This document shows, piece after piece, positions 35,921 to 44,689 of a stretch of DNA of 64,000 nt. Every line of letters begins with the position of its first letter. Positions within the stretch are counted from its first letter, which is position 1. Below the pieces are notes generated by a model. It made no database searches. It was not told the DNA's origin and saw nothing but the letters and a program-made list of their open reading frames with translations. The DNA is from Verrucomicrobiota bacterium (GTDB lineage Bacteria; Verrucomicrobiota; Kiritimatiellia; RFP12; UBA1067). Position numbers and translations under genes: made by a program. Location of the stretch: assembly GCA_023269675.1 (NCBI GenBank), contig JAHFSX010000003.1:184343-248342 (forward strand), written 5' to 3'.

Positions 35921-36667
35921 GTGGTCGGCGACAAAAAAATTATCGTGGTGATGCCCGCTTACAATGCGGAGAAGACCCTGCGCCGGACCTATGACGAGGT
36001 CATGGCCCAGGGCGTTGTGGACGGGGTGATCCTGGTGGATGACGCCAGCCGCGACCGGACCGCCGCGGTGGCCGCGGCGTTGCCCGGCGTCCGGGTGCAC
36101 GTGCACGCGGCTAATACCGGCTACGGCGGCAACCAGAAGAGCTGCTACCGACTGGCGCTGGAGGCGGGCGCGGACGTGGTCGTCATGGTCCATCCCGATT
36201 GCCAGTACACGCCCAAGCTGATCCCCGCCATGGCCTCGATGATCGCCAACGGGCTCTACCCGTGCGTGCTGGGGTCGCGCATTCTCGGGGGCCACGCGCT
36301 CAAGGGTGGCATGCCGCTGTGGAAATATGTGTCCAACCGGGCGCTGACCCTGGCGATGAACGTGCTCTTCGGAGCGAAGCTCTCGGAGTACCACACCGGC
36401 TACCGCGCGTTTTCGCGGGAACTGCTGGAGCGGCTGCCGTTGGACGAGAACACCGACGATTTCGCGTTCGACGCGCAGATGCTGGCGGAGATTCTCTGGA
36501 CCGGCGCGACCATCGCGGAGGTCTCGTGCCCGACGGTGTATTTCGAGGACGCCTCGTCGATCAACTTCCGGCGCAGCGTCAAGTACGGCTTCGGGTGTCT
36601 GGAGGTGGCCTTGCTTTTCCGGCTGTGCCGGATGGGGCTGGCGCGCTCGGCGAAATTCAGGAACTGA
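35921..36667 (+). CDS. Glycosyltransferase family 2
   Basis: Cytoplasmic or membrane-associated GT-A enzyme of 248 aa, of the polyprenyl-phosphate hexose synthase (DPM-like) type. Motifs are IIVVMPAYNAEKTLRRTYDE at the N-terminus, ILVDDASRDRT for nucleotide binding, VVMVHPDCQY as the DXD-like site and GYRAFSRELL near the end. Such enzymes supply lipid-linked sugars for GT-C enzymes like the one just upstream, so the two probably work together. It starts with GTG at 35921 behind a GGAGG. Converges with the gene at 36725. Confidence 0.88.
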   Translation: MVGDKKIIVVMPAYNAEKTLRRTYDEVMAQGVVDGVILVDDASRDRTAAVAAALPGVRVHVHAANTGYGGNQKSCYRLALEAGADVVVMVHPDCQYTPKLIPAMASMIANGLYPCVLGSRILGGHALKGGMPLWKYVSNRALTLAMNVLFGAKLSEYHTGYRAFSRELLERLPLDENTDDFAFDAQMLAEILWTGATIAEVSCPTVYFEDASSINFRRSVKYGFGCLEVALLFRLCRMGLARSAKFRN

Positions 36668-36724
36668 CGGGATGCTCTTGTCGGTGGCGGGCACGCCGAA
36701 ACGCCGCCCAGCGACTGAAACAAA

Positions 36725-37657
36725 TTATTCTTCCGGCGCTTCAAGCGGCAGGATGCCTTGGTCGGTAAGCTCTTTATTGAGCTGCTCACGGACCGCTTTG
36801 GCAGTTCCCTTATCGGTTGCTTCAGCGCTCTCAACATCGGACATGACTTGGTGCGCTTGTCGACGCAAAGAAGCCTCCTCTTTGCGCTTTTTCTCAAGCT
36901 CGCGGATATAATCGGCAGGCGTCCACCCCATCGCTTGGCCTTCCTTGATGAACTGCTTGATCCAAGCGACATTCTCTTTACGCGCTACGGATTGGTCATC
37001 ATCCTTATCAAGGACAACGATGACATTGGTCAGTGCGGCGGCAAAATCTTCCTCGAGCGTGTCGTCTGCCATAAGAGGAATCGGGGGCATCTCCTCGCCT
37101 GGCAGCCCGAGCATGGCGATCAACTGTTCCGTGCCGGTCTTGAACGGACGGTTCAACGCATCATTTATTCGGGCCTGCTCGTCCTCGGCATTCTTTGCGT
37201 CCAAAGCTTTGGGGCTTGCGGCCGCCCCTGCTTTTTTCAAGGCCTGCGGTTGCGCTTCGCTTGGCAGCAGCTCCTGTTGCGTGACCGCTAACTGTTGCGT
37301 GTCAACTCCTGTCGTCTTCCCCGCCTCCTTCGGCATCTTTACGGTCTCGGCGGCTTTCGGCGCCGGCTGCGCGCTCTTCACGGCGGCTGGTTTACGGTGG
37401 GCTGTCGGTTTCGGCATCAGCCGTAGCGCGGCCACCAAGGCCAGCAGCACGCCTGCCGCGCCCGCGAGCGCCAGCACGCGTGGCGGGAGCTTCAGCCCCG
37501 CGGCCGCAGAAGGCATGGCGCTCCCCTCGGTCACGGATACGGGGACACGATTCATGGCCGTGATCTGCCGCAGGGCATCGGAGCGGTCAAGGGCTTGCAG
37601 CGAAGCGCGCCCCAGCGCGCCCGAGTGATCCCGGTACGTATAGGCGAACGTTTTCAT
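36725..37657 (-). CDS. Unknown bitopic protein with GspF-like N-terminus
   Basis: 310 aa, not recognised. The first ~45 residues (FAYTYRDHSGALGRASLQA then DALRQI) resemble the N-terminal domain of GspF/PilC secretion proteins. One transmembrane helix follows (~58-80, LALAGAAGVLLALVAALRLM). The rest is Ala/Lys/Glu-rich and probably helical, with a charged coiled-coil-like C-terminus (YIRELEKKRKEEASLRRQ). A TATAAT box lies 6 nt before the ATG and no Shine-Dalgarno is seen, so translation may be leaderless. It may belong to a pseudopilus or secretion apparatus; this is a weak inference. Confidence 0.6.
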   Translation of the reverse strand: MKTFAYTYRDHSGALGRASLQALDRSDALRQITAMNRVPVSVTEGSAMPSAAAGLKLPPRVLALAGAAGVLLALVAALRLMPKPTAHRKPAAVKSAQPAPKAAETVKMPKEAGKTTGVDTQQLAVTQQELLPSEAQPQALKKAGAAASPKALDAKNAEDEQARINDALNRPFKTGTEQLIAMLGLPGEEMPPIPLMADDTLEEDFAAALTNVIVVLDKDDDQSVARKENVAWIKQFIKEGQAMGWTPADYIRELEKKRKEEASLRRQAHQVMSDVESAEATDKGTAKAVREQLNKELTDQGILPLEAPEE

Positions 37658-37663
37658 ATATTT

Positions 37664-37692
37664 ATTATAGCAAACTCACGGTTAATAATGAA
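37664..37692 (-). promoter_or_regulatory. Candidate promoter (perfect TATAAT) for a leaderless transcript
   Basis: On the minus strand, TTCATT (37692-37687), 17 nt, TATAAT (37669-37664), then 6 nt to the ATG at 37657. Expected transcription start coincides with the start codon. Confidence 0.45.
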
Positions 37693-37727
37693 CGGGCAAT
37701 CTTAAGGGCGATTCACGGTGGGGAAAG

Positions 37728-37974
37728 GAGGAGTTAGGAGTTAGGATTTAGGAGTTGAACGCGTAAGAACCCGCGAAATCAAACCGGGTTTTTGAGTTGG
37801 GCACCTTCACGGGCTTGGGCATGGCGCAGGTAAACGTGTGTCCTCCACATGAAGACACTAAAACAGCCGCTGCTCGGATCGCATAAGCTGCTAGTTTTCA
37901 AGGTATTAAAACTCCTAAATCCTAAATTCTTACTCCTCAATCGGGTGCGGATTCAACACCGTTGAAGCGCACCC
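37728..37974. mobile_element. Composite element, diverged and inverted copy
   Basis: GGAGGAGTTAGGAGTTAGG arm (37728-37756), a ~150-nt core, a CTCCTAAATCCTAAATTC arm (37911-37940) and a type A hairpin (37943-37974). Read on the minus strand it starts with hairpin A and ends in CTTACGCGTTCAACTCC, as does the copy at 25664. No type B hairpin is present. It lies just after the stop of the minus-strand gene at 37977. Confidence 0.5.
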
Positions 37975-37976
37975 GT

Positions 37977-38948
37977 TCACTGGACGGGAGTGTTCGGGTC
38001 CGGGAGAGCCGCCTCCTGCTCGGCGGGGGCCTCCATGTTGACCTCCGGCAGCGTGTTCGGATCGATGCGGCCGACATTCATTTCGTTCTCGCGGTTCGTC
38101 AGCTCCTCTTTGGTGATCTTGCGCGCGAGTTCTTGCAGTTTGATGCGCGATGCCTGTTCAGCGGCCTCTTTTTCCGCATTTTCCTGCCGTTTGCGTTCCA
38201 TCAGTCGCGCCATGTAGGATTTGGCGTCGTCGCCTTCGGGCCGCGCAGGCTTGAGGTCTTCCTTGGCCTGCCCGGCTTCAGCATGGAAGCGTTGCAGGCC
38301 GGGGATGCTGGGAGTCGGCTGTCCGCTGAGAGCGTGCCGGCGGATAAGGCCAGGCGGGAGCGGCACGGCAGGCGTGGCTGCGGCTGTGGACGAAGCGTCC
38401 GCAGCCGGGATATCGGCAGGTGCGGACAGCTTATTCGGCGCGGCGCCATCCGTCTTGGCTGTCAGCGCCTGCAGCGCGGCCGCGTCGATCAGGCCCTTGC
38501 CGAGCTTCAGGGTGATGGTCACGCCGTCCTTCTCGATCTGGGCCCACTCGGCGTCGTAATCGGCCTTCACGACGCTCCAGCCGCCGGCCGAGGCCCCTAC
38601 CAGCAGGTAGTAGTTGACCGGCGGCTTGGTACCGAGATCCGTGAAGCCGATGGCGGTGGCGCCGTCGGGCGTGACGTTGATGGCCGACATGTTGATCTGC
38701 TGGGCGAGCTTCTGCTGCTCGGCCTGGACCTGCGCGTCGGTCACCTGGGGCGCGAGGTCGGCGGACCCGGAGCCGGCGGCGGGCGCCGCGCCGAAGGGCA
38801 TGCGCTCCAGGATCGGCTGGTAGTCGGAGAAGGGCGCGGGGGTAAAGCCGGACGACGCGCGCGCGAGGCCCGTGCAGGCGCAGAGCCCGCACACGGCCGC
38901 GCGCGCGGCGTAAACCGTCGCCCGATGACATGGCCCTTTAAATAGCAT
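37977..38948 (-). CDS. Unknown exported protein
   Basis: 323 aa, not recognised. An N-terminal hydrophobic leader (AAVCGLCACTGLARA) suggests export. Near the N-terminus FSDYQPILERMPFG recalls the short membrane-proximal motif of GspC/PilP-type periplasmic proteins; the similarity is faint. Residues ~85-165 look like a small beta domain (VNYYLLVGASAGGWSVVKAD). The remainder is Ala/Pro-rich, then a charged helix (MARLMERKRQENAEKEAAEQ). Same strand as the GspF-like gene downstream, separated by a repeat element, so they could be related in function. Confidence 0.6.
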   Translation of the reverse strand: MLFKGPCHRATVYAARAAVCGLCACTGLARASSGFTPAPFSDYQPILERMPFGAAPAAGSGSADLAPQVTDAQVQAEQQKLAQQINMSAINVTPDGATAIGFTDLGTKPPVNYYLLVGASAGGWSVVKADYDAEWAQIEKDGVTITLKLGKGLIDAAALQALTAKTDGAAPNKLSAPADIPAADASSTAAATPAVPLPPGLIRRHALSGQPTPSIPGLQRFHAEAGQAKEDLKPARPEGDDAKSYMARLMERKRQENAEKEAAEQASRIKLQELARKITKEELTNRENEMNVGRIDPNTLPEVNMEAPAEQEAALPDPNTPVQ

Positions 38949-39105
38949 GTGACAAGAATAACACAGACGACGGGCGCGCTAAAGCGCAATCAGCGAGGGA
39001 TGGGCGCCCGGGCTGTCCGACCGGTCTGACAAGTCCGACTTGTCCGACCCGTCCGACCGCAAAGCCGCCTGCCCAGGGTAGGGCCGCCTCCCCGCTTATC
39101 GCGCC

Positions 39106-39170
39106 TAGCGCGCTTCTCCGCCCTCCCGCATGAGCGCACTAGCGCACTCATGCACTCTCGCACTTCTTCA
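39106..39170. repeat. Quasi-periodic GCACTAGCGCACTC words overlapping a gene end
   Basis: Words of the GAGCGCACTAGCGCACTC type run from about 39128 through 39165 and include the last codons (KKCESA) and stop of the flippase-like gene on the minus strand. Upstream, 38999-39060 holds CCGACCGGTCTGACAAGTCC-type words. Confidence 0.55.
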
Positions 39171-40098
39171 TCCCTCTGCCCTTCCCGAGCAGGAACGGCA
39201 GCGCCCCGAGCATGTTGATCAGCACCACCATCAGGTGGCCCGCCAGGCTCAGGGTCACGAGGTGCGTGTTGTCGAGGTGCATCGGCCCGGCGATCCCCTG
39301 CGCCACCATCTCGCGCAGCCCCAGCCCGCCGATCGAGACCGGCAGCGCGGAGACGATGCCGAAGAGCGGGATCACGTACCACACGCAGAAGGTCGGGATC
39401 GCCAGCCCCAGCGCCAGAATCACGAAGACGTTGTGCAGGGTCTTGAGGAACTGCGAGGCGAAGGCCGCCAGCAGCGTCGGGAAGAGCAGCCGCGGCGTGG
39501 CCGCCAGCTCGAACACCGGCTCCAGCAGCTCCGCCGCCTTGCCGCGCAGCCCCGCCTGCGGCCAGCGCCGCACCTGGCCCTGCAGCCGGCGGGCCGAGGC
39601 CAGCACGCCCAGCAGCAGCGCGGCGGTCAGCACCAGGAACCCCGCCGCCCACAGCCGCAGCCCCAGCTGCAGCAGCAGCGTGAAGAGCCCGATGACGAGC
39701 AGCATGCCGAGGTTGATCACGCGGTCCAGCAGCAGGCTCGTCACCACGAAGCCCGTCTGCCCCTGGCCGCGCACCACGATGTACCCTTTGACCACGTCGC
39801 CGCCGACATTCGAGGGCAGGAAGCTGTTGAAGAACATGCCGCTCCAGTGGCAGCCGGCCACCGCGCGGTAGCTGAGCGACGGCAGGCGCGTGCGCAGGAT
39901 GCAGTACCACGAGGCCGCGCCCGCGAACCCGCCGAGAATGATGATGACCGCCGCGACCGCGAGCAGGCCGTAGTCCGCGTGGCGCAGGCTCGCGAGCAGC
40001 GTGTCGAAGCGGATCAGCCGGAACGAGAGCGCGAGCAGCGTCAGCGTCACCGTCAGCTTGGCGGCGGTTTTCAGGCGGTTTTTAATCTTGGGGGTCAT
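39148..40098 (-). CDS. Lysylphosphatidylglycerol synthase TM-region / flippase-like membrane protein
   Basis: Polytopic inner-membrane protein (316 aa) of the UPF0104/PF03706 family, often next to glycosyltransferases and thought to act on lipid-linked substrates. Family features are the FFNSFLPSNVGGDVVKGYIV block (~residues 90-110) and, later, PVSIGGLGLREMVAQGI. The start at 40098 is chosen because GGAAG precedes it and hydrophobic sequence begins after a basic KIKNRLKTAAK stretch; an upstream in-frame start at 40149 is unlikely. Its last residues are encoded by repeat words. Confidence 0.85.
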   Translation of the reverse strand: MTPKIKNRLKTAAKLTVTLTLLALSFRLIRFDTLLASLRHADYGLLAVAAVIIILGGFAGAASWYCILRTRLPSLSYRAVAGCHWSGMFFNSFLPSNVGGDVVKGYIVVRGQGQTGFVVTSLLLDRVINLGMLLVIGLFTLLLQLGLRLWAAGFLVLTAALLLGVLASARRLQGQVRRWPQAGLRGKAAELLEPVFELAATPRLLFPTLLAAFASQFLKTLHNVFVILALGLAIPTFCVWYVIPLFGIVSALPVSIGGLGLREMVAQGIAGPMHLDNTHLVTLSLAGHLMVVLINMLGALPFLLGKGRGMKKCESA

Positions 40099-40163
40099 GA
40101 CAACTTCTTCCTTTGGCACTCTGTACAAGCTAGTAGGCTGTATAGCCAAAAGCTTCGGATTTT

Positions 40164-40414
40164 TTGACAGGATTAACTTCGTAGATTCGGATACGAATAT
40201 CCATGATTTACAGGATTGAATTCAATGGTAAATCATCATGCGAATCATGTAATCATGTCCGAAACTTCATATTGTACAGCGTGCTGGAGTGTTTTTGCAG
40301 GTTCTGGAGGTTTTCTCGCCTCCGGGAAACAGCTAACCACCAAGGCACGAAGTACGCCAAGAACACCAAGGATACGCTTGGTGAACTCCGTGTTCTTAGA
40401 GCCTTGGTGGTGAA
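40164..40414. repeat. Two quasi-periodic islands between divergent-context genes
   Basis: GACAGGATTAACTTCG and ATGATTTACAGGATTG words with AATCATGTAATCATG (40166-40258), then opposed arms ACCACCAAGGCACGAAGTACG (minus its last base, 40335-40375) and AGAGCCTTGGTGGTG (40398-40414). No gene in 40099-40493. Confidence 0.65.
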
Positions 40415-40493
40415 ATGATCCAGGGTTGAGAATGCTGGATTTGAATCATGGAAATCATGTCATCCCGTCAAAGGATGTTGTTTTTGCAGCTGG

Positions 40494-41390
40494 CTAAGCT
40501 TTGCGACGCAGCACGTAGGCCAGCGCCGTGCAGCGCGTCGGGTGCAGCAGGCTCACGGCGAACGAGACGCCCGCCACCCACAAGCCGCGCAGCCACGAGC
40601 GGTCTTCGCGCTCCTTCTCGGTCAGCAGCGGGATGTAGAGCGGGTCGAACAGCAGCGGCCGGATCGCCGCCACCTCGAACCCGTGCCGCGCCGCGAGCCG
40701 GCGCATGGTGTCGGGCGCGAAGTGGAAGAGGTGGCGCGGCGTGTCATAGGCCGCCCACAGCTCGCGGTAAAAGCCCGCGTCATAACAGGTGTAGTTGGGC
40801 ACGCCGATCAGGACCGTGCCGCCGGGCGCGAGCAGCCGCTCCAGCTCGCGCAGGCTGCGGTTCAGGTCGTGCGCGTGCTCCAGCACGTGCCAGAGCGTGA
40901 TCACGTCGTACGCTTTGTCGGGAAGCCCGGCCTGCTCCGGCACGTCCACGACCGGCACGCCGAAGCGCGCGGCCGCCGACTCGCGCGCCGGGCCGTAGGG
41001 CTCCACGCCCTGCACCTGCCAGCCCGCCTCGCGCATGATGCCCGCGAACTCGCCGGTGCCGCAGCCGATGTCCAGCAGACGCCCGGACGCCCGTCCCGTG
41101 AGCCGCTTCACCAGGCTGCGCTTGGCCCGCAGCATCACGCGCCGCGCCACGTGGTAGCCCTTGTTGATCAGCCCCTTGGTGGTGTTGCTCACCGGCACGT
41201 AGTCGTCGCTCTCGTAGAAGACGTGGATGTCCTCCTGCGAGGGATAGGGGTTGGTGAACCTGAAGCCGCACGTGCCGCAGGCGGCCACGGTGAAGGTGCC
41301 GCGGTGCGTGAGCCGGTCCTGGCACTGCCAAAGGTCATGCAGCTCTCCGCCGCCGCAGACCGGGCAGCAGGTTTCTTTAATCAGATCCAT
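40494..41390 (-). CDS. Class I SAM-dependent methyltransferase with Cys-rich N-terminus
   Basis: Cytoplasmic methyltransferase (298 aa) acting on an unknown small molecule or lipid/sugar intermediate. An N-terminal zinc-ribbon-like module has CCPVCGGG and CGTCGFRFTNPYPS. The Rossmann motif I is LLDIGCGTGEFAG (~105-117), and ITLWHVLEHAHDLNRSLREL is the post-motif seen in many methyltransferase_23 proteins. The ATG at 41390 is preferred over a GTG two codons earlier. A TAACCT box lies 6 nt upstream, which again suggests a near-leaderless message. It neighbours the flippase-like gene on the same strand. Confidence 0.85.
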   Translation of the reverse strand: MDLIKETCCPVCGGGELHDLWQCQDRLTHRGTFTVAACGTCGFRFTNPYPSQEDIHVFYESDDYVPVSNTTKGLINKGYHVARRVMLRAKRSLVKRLTGRASGRLLDIGCGTGEFAGIMREAGWQVQGVEPYGPARESAAARFGVPVVDVPEQAGLPDKAYDVITLWHVLEHAHDLNRSLRELERLLAPGGTVLIGVPNYTCYDAGFYRELWAAYDTPRHLFHFAPDTMRRLAARHGFEVAAIRPLLFDPLYIPLLTEKEREDRSWLRGLWVAGVSFAVSLLHPTRCTALAYVLRRKA

Positions 41391-41431
41391 GGCCACAGGT
41401 TACACGTTCGGGGGAGGAGGTTACAAGGGGA

Positions 41432-41660
41432 AGTTCGTCAGTGCGTGAGTTCATTACCGCACTAACGAACTAACGAACTAATGCACTAACGTACTCTCTT
41501 GCCCCTTGTGCCTCAACCAGATGCTGTGATTTAATAAGCGTCATTCTTGTCTGTAACTGCGTTGGGAGCGGATTACGATCAAGAGTACGATTAGGATTAA
41601 GAGCGAACGGGTCCAGTCTTAATCGTAATCCTAATCGTAATCCTGATCTTCATCGTTCAT
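41432..41660. repeat. Two quasi-periodic islands before uxaC
   Basis: GTCAGTGCGTGAGTTCATTA (41438-41457) faces GCACTAACGAACTAACG words (41459-41497). A second island has GATTACGATCAAGAGTACG words (41571-41604) facing CTTAATCGTAATCCTAATCG words (41618-41652). Confidence 0.7.
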
Positions 41661-41698
41661 TCGTCTTCCGACATCTTTCATTTTAAGGAGCACCCGCC

Positions 41699-43108
41699 AT
41701 GAAACCTTTCATCCACGACGATTTTCTGCTGCAGAACCCGGCCGCCCGCGAGCTCTACCACGGCTACGCCGCCGGGATGCCGGTCATCGACTACCACTGC
41801 CACCTGTCGCCCGCGGAGGTGGCGGAGGATAAGCGCTGGGAGAACATGACGCGCGTCTGGCTGGGCGGCGACCACTACAAGTGGCGCGCCCTGCGCTCGA
41901 ACGGCATCGACGAGCGCTTCATCACCGGCGACGCGACCGACCGCGAGAAGTTCCAGAAGTTCGCGGAGACCATGCCGTACCTGCTGCGCAACCCGCTGTT
42001 CGACTGGTCGCAGCTCGAGCTCGCGCGCTACTTCGGCGTGTCCGACCTGCTGACCCCCGCCACGGCCGAGAAGATCTGGCAGGCGACTAACGCGAAGCTG
42101 GCCCTGCCGGGCTTCAGCGCGCGCGGCCTGATGACGAGCAGCAACGTCAAGCTGGTCTGCACCACCGACGATCCGGCCGACACCCTGGAGCACCACGCCA
42201 AGGTCAAGGCCTCGGGCTTCGGCACGCAGGTGCTGCCCACCTGGCGCCCGGACAAGGCCATGGCCATCGACCGCCCCGCCTTCTGGAACACGTGGCTGGA
42301 CAAGCTCGCCGCCGCCGCCGGCATGCCGGTCAGGACGTGGGACGACCTGCTCAACGCGCTGCAGCAGCGCCACGACTTTTTCGCGCAGAGCGGCTGCCGC
42401 CTCTCCGACTACGGCCTGGACACGCTCTACGCCGACCCCTACACCGGGGCCGAGATCCGCGGCATCTTCGCGCGCGTGCGCCAAGGCGAGGAGGCCACGC
42501 GGGAGGAGGTCTCCGCCTTCCGCTCCGCCTTCCTGTTCGAGGGCCTGGCCATGGACGCCAAGTCCGACTGGAGCGCGCAGATCCACTACGGCGCGATGCG
42601 CAACAACAACGCCAAGATGTTCCAGAAGCTCGGGCCCGACACCGGCTTCGACAGCATCGGCGACTGGAGCGTGGCCGTGCCGATGTCGCGCCTCTTCGAC
42701 CGCCTGGAGCAGGCGGACGCCCTGCCGCGCGTGGTCATCTACACGCTCAACCCGTGCGACAACGAGATGATCGGCACCATGCTGGGCAACTTCCAGCGCG
42801 GGCCCGAGGCCGGGCGCATGCAGTTCGGCTCCGGCTGGTGGTTCAACGACCAGAAGGACGGCATGCTGCGCCAGCTCGAGGCGCTCTCGCAGCTCGGCCT
42901 GCTGAGCCGCTTCGTGGGCATGCTCACCGACAGCCGCTCGTTCCTGAGCTACACGCGCCACGAGTATTTCCGCCGCATCCTCTGCAACCTGCTGGGCACC
43001 GACATCACCGAGGGCAAGATCCCGAACGACATCGCCTGGACCGGCGAGATCGTGAAGGACATCTGCTCCCGCAACGCCGTGCGCTACTTCGGCTTCGACG
43101 TGAAGTGA
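41699..43108 (+). CDS. uxaC: Uronate isomerase
   Basis: Converts D-glucuronate to D-fructuronate (and galacturonate to tagaturonate), first step of hexuronate breakdown. Metal-site motif DYHCHLSPAEVAED (H33, H35) near the N-terminus, MTRVWLGGDHYKWRALRSNG and the C-terminal VGMLTDSRSFLSYTRHEYF are all family signatures. At 469 aa it has the expected length. AAGGAG sits 10 nt before the ATG. The GntP-type permease 216 nt downstream on the same strand fits uptake of an acid sugar for this pathway. Confidence 0.95.
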   Translation: MKPFIHDDFLLQNPAARELYHGYAAGMPVIDYHCHLSPAEVAEDKRWENMTRVWLGGDHYKWRALRSNGIDERFITGDATDREKFQKFAETMPYLLRNPLFDWSQLELARYFGVSDLLTPATAEKIWQATNAKLALPGFSARGLMTSSNVKLVCTTDDPADTLEHHAKVKASGFGTQVLPTWRPDKAMAIDRPAFWNTWLDKLAAAAGMPVRTWDDLLNALQQRHDFFAQSGCRLSDYGLDTLYADPYTGAEIRGIFARVRQGEEATREEVSAFRSAFLFEGLAMDAKSDWSAQIHYGAMRNNNAKMFQKLGPDTGFDSIGDWSVAVPMSRLFDRLEQADALPRVVIYTLNPCDNEMIGTMLGNFQRGPEAGRMQFGSGWWFNDQKDGMLRQLEALSQLGLLSRFVGMLTDSRSFLSYTRHEYFRRILCNLLGTDITEGKIPNDIAWTGEIVKDICSRNAVRYFGFDVK

Positions 43109-43117
43109 GGGCGAATT

Positions 43118-43318
43118 CGTTAACACCAAGACACCAAGGCACGAAGAAGAGAGGGTAGGGCGCCGGTTTTTGAGTGCGCCCGGCTCCGGGCGCTTTCGAT
43201 GGGCGCGGCCTGCCGCGTCCGCCGCGGGGCAGGGTCAGGCCCCTGCCATGGAAAGCGCGGCCAGGGCCGCGCACTCAAAACCAAGCATCCTTTGTGTCTT
43301 CGCGTCTTTGTGTTAAGG
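43118..43318. repeat. Nested repeat island between uxaC and the permease
   Basis: Outer arms are AACACCAAGACACCAAGGC (43120-43138) and TTTGTGTCTTCGCGTCTTTG (43291-43310). In the loop lies a GTAGGGCGCC start (43155), a hairpin GCGCCCGGCTCCGGGCGC (43177-43194) and the palindromic unit of 20464-20520, bounded by GAGTGCGC ... GCGCACTC. One repeat class has been inserted inside another. Confidence 0.65.
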
Positions 43319-43324
43319 GATTTT

Positions 43325-44671
43325 ATGCCGACATCACCGACCTATCTCGCCCTCGTCGTGGCCGCCGCGGTCGCGGTGCTGCTGTTCCTGATCATCAGGT
43401 GGAAGCAGCAGCCGTTCGTGTCGCTGATCCTCGTGAGCATGGCCACGGCCCTGGCCGCGGGCATGCCGCCCGAGAAGGTCATGGCCTGCATCGAGAAGGG
43501 CATGGGCGGCACGCTGGGCTTCATCGCGGTGGTGGTGGGGCTGGGCGCGATGTTCGGCCAGCTGCTGGAGGTCTCCGGCGGCGCGGAGCGGCTGACGCTC
43601 ACGCTGCTGCGCGTGTTCGGCAAGGCGCGCGCGCCGTGGGCCATGGCGCTGGCGGGCTTCCTGGTGGCCATCCCGGTCTTCTTCGACGTGGGCTTCATCA
43701 TCCTCGTGCCCCTGGTCTACGCGCTCTCGCGCGACACCAAGCGCTCGCTGCTCCACTACGGCATCCCGCTGCTGGCGGGCCTGGCCGTGACCCACGCCTT
43801 CGTGCCGCCCACGCCGGGGCCGATCGCGGTGGCGCAGCTGGTGGGCGCGGATCTGGGCCGCGTGATCTTCTACGGCATCGTCATCGGCCTGCCCTGCACG
43901 ATCTTGGCCGGCCCGCTCTTCGGCACGTGGATCGCGCGCCGCATCCCGGCGGAGATCCCCGCCTACATGGAGAGCGAGGCGGCGAAGAAGCAGTGGGACG
44001 AGAAGGCCCTGCCGGGTTTCGGGCTCGTGTTCGGCATCCTGCTTCTGCCGCTGGCGCTGATCCTGCTCAACACGGTCACCAACGCGGCGCTGCCGGCGGG
44101 CCATGCGGCGCGGCAGGTGTTCGCCTTCATCGGCCACCCCTTCTTCGCGCTGACCGCCGCCACGCTCTTGGCGTTCACCCTGCTCGGCACCTGCCGCGGC
44201 CTGTCGCGCGAGAAGGTCAACGAGGTCGCGACCTCCGCGCTCGCCCCGGCGGGGCTGATCATCCTGGTGACCGGCGCCGGCGGCGTCTTCAAGCAGGTGC
44301 TGGTCGACAGCGGCGCGGGCAAAGCCCTGGCCGACTGTCTCGCCGGCACGGGGCTGCATCCGGTCTGGGCGGCCTTTCTGATCGCGCTGGTCGTGCGGGC
44401 GGTGGCGGGCTCCGCCACCGTGGCGATGCTGACCGCGGGCGGCATCATCGCGCCGCTGGTGGCCCACGTGCGGGTCGAGCCCGCGCTGATCGTGATCGCC
44501 ATCGCCTCGGGCGCCACCGCGCTCTCGCACGTGAACGACAGCGGCTTCTGGCTGGTGAACCGCTACTTCGGCCTGAGCGCCAAGGACACGCTCAAGTCGT
44601 GGACCGTGATGGAGACCATCATCGGCGTCACCGGCGCGACCCTGGCCTGGCTGGCCAGCTACGTGGTGTGA
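43325..44671 (+). CDS. GntP-family gluconate/acid-sugar permease
   Basis: Polytopic inner-membrane H+ symporter of the gluconate permease family, 448 aa. Diagnostic segments include GGTLGFIAVVVGLGAMFGQL, VAIPVFFDVGFIILVPLVYA, THAFVPPTPGPIAVAQLVGA and the C-terminal SHVNDSGFWLVNRYFGLS. The ATG at 43325 follows AAGGGA; the open frame upstream is repeat DNA. Placement after uxaC suggests the substrate is a uronate or aldonate such as fructuronate or gluconate. Specific sugar cannot be decided. Confidence 0.92.
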   Translation: MPTSPTYLALVVAAAVAVLLFLIIRWKQQPFVSLILVSMATALAAGMPPEKVMACIEKGMGGTLGFIAVVVGLGAMFGQLLEVSGGAERLTLTLLRVFGKARAPWAMALAGFLVAIPVFFDVGFIILVPLVYALSRDTKRSLLHYGIPLLAGLAVTHAFVPPTPGPIAVAQLVGADLGRVIFYGIVIGLPCTILAGPLFGTWIARRIPAEIPAYMESEAAKKQWDEKALPGFGLVFGILLLPLALILLNTVTNAALPAGHAARQVFAFIGHPFFALTAATLLAFTLLGTCRGLSREKVNEVATSALAPAGLIILVTGAGGVFKQVLVDSGAGKALADCLAGTGLHPVWAAFLIALVVRAVAGSATVAMLTAGGIIAPLVAHVRVEPALIVIAIASGATALSHVNDSGFWLVNRYFGLSAKDTLKSWTVMETIIGVTGATLAWLASYVV

Positions 44672-44689
44672 CCTTGAGGAGGCCGCCCC

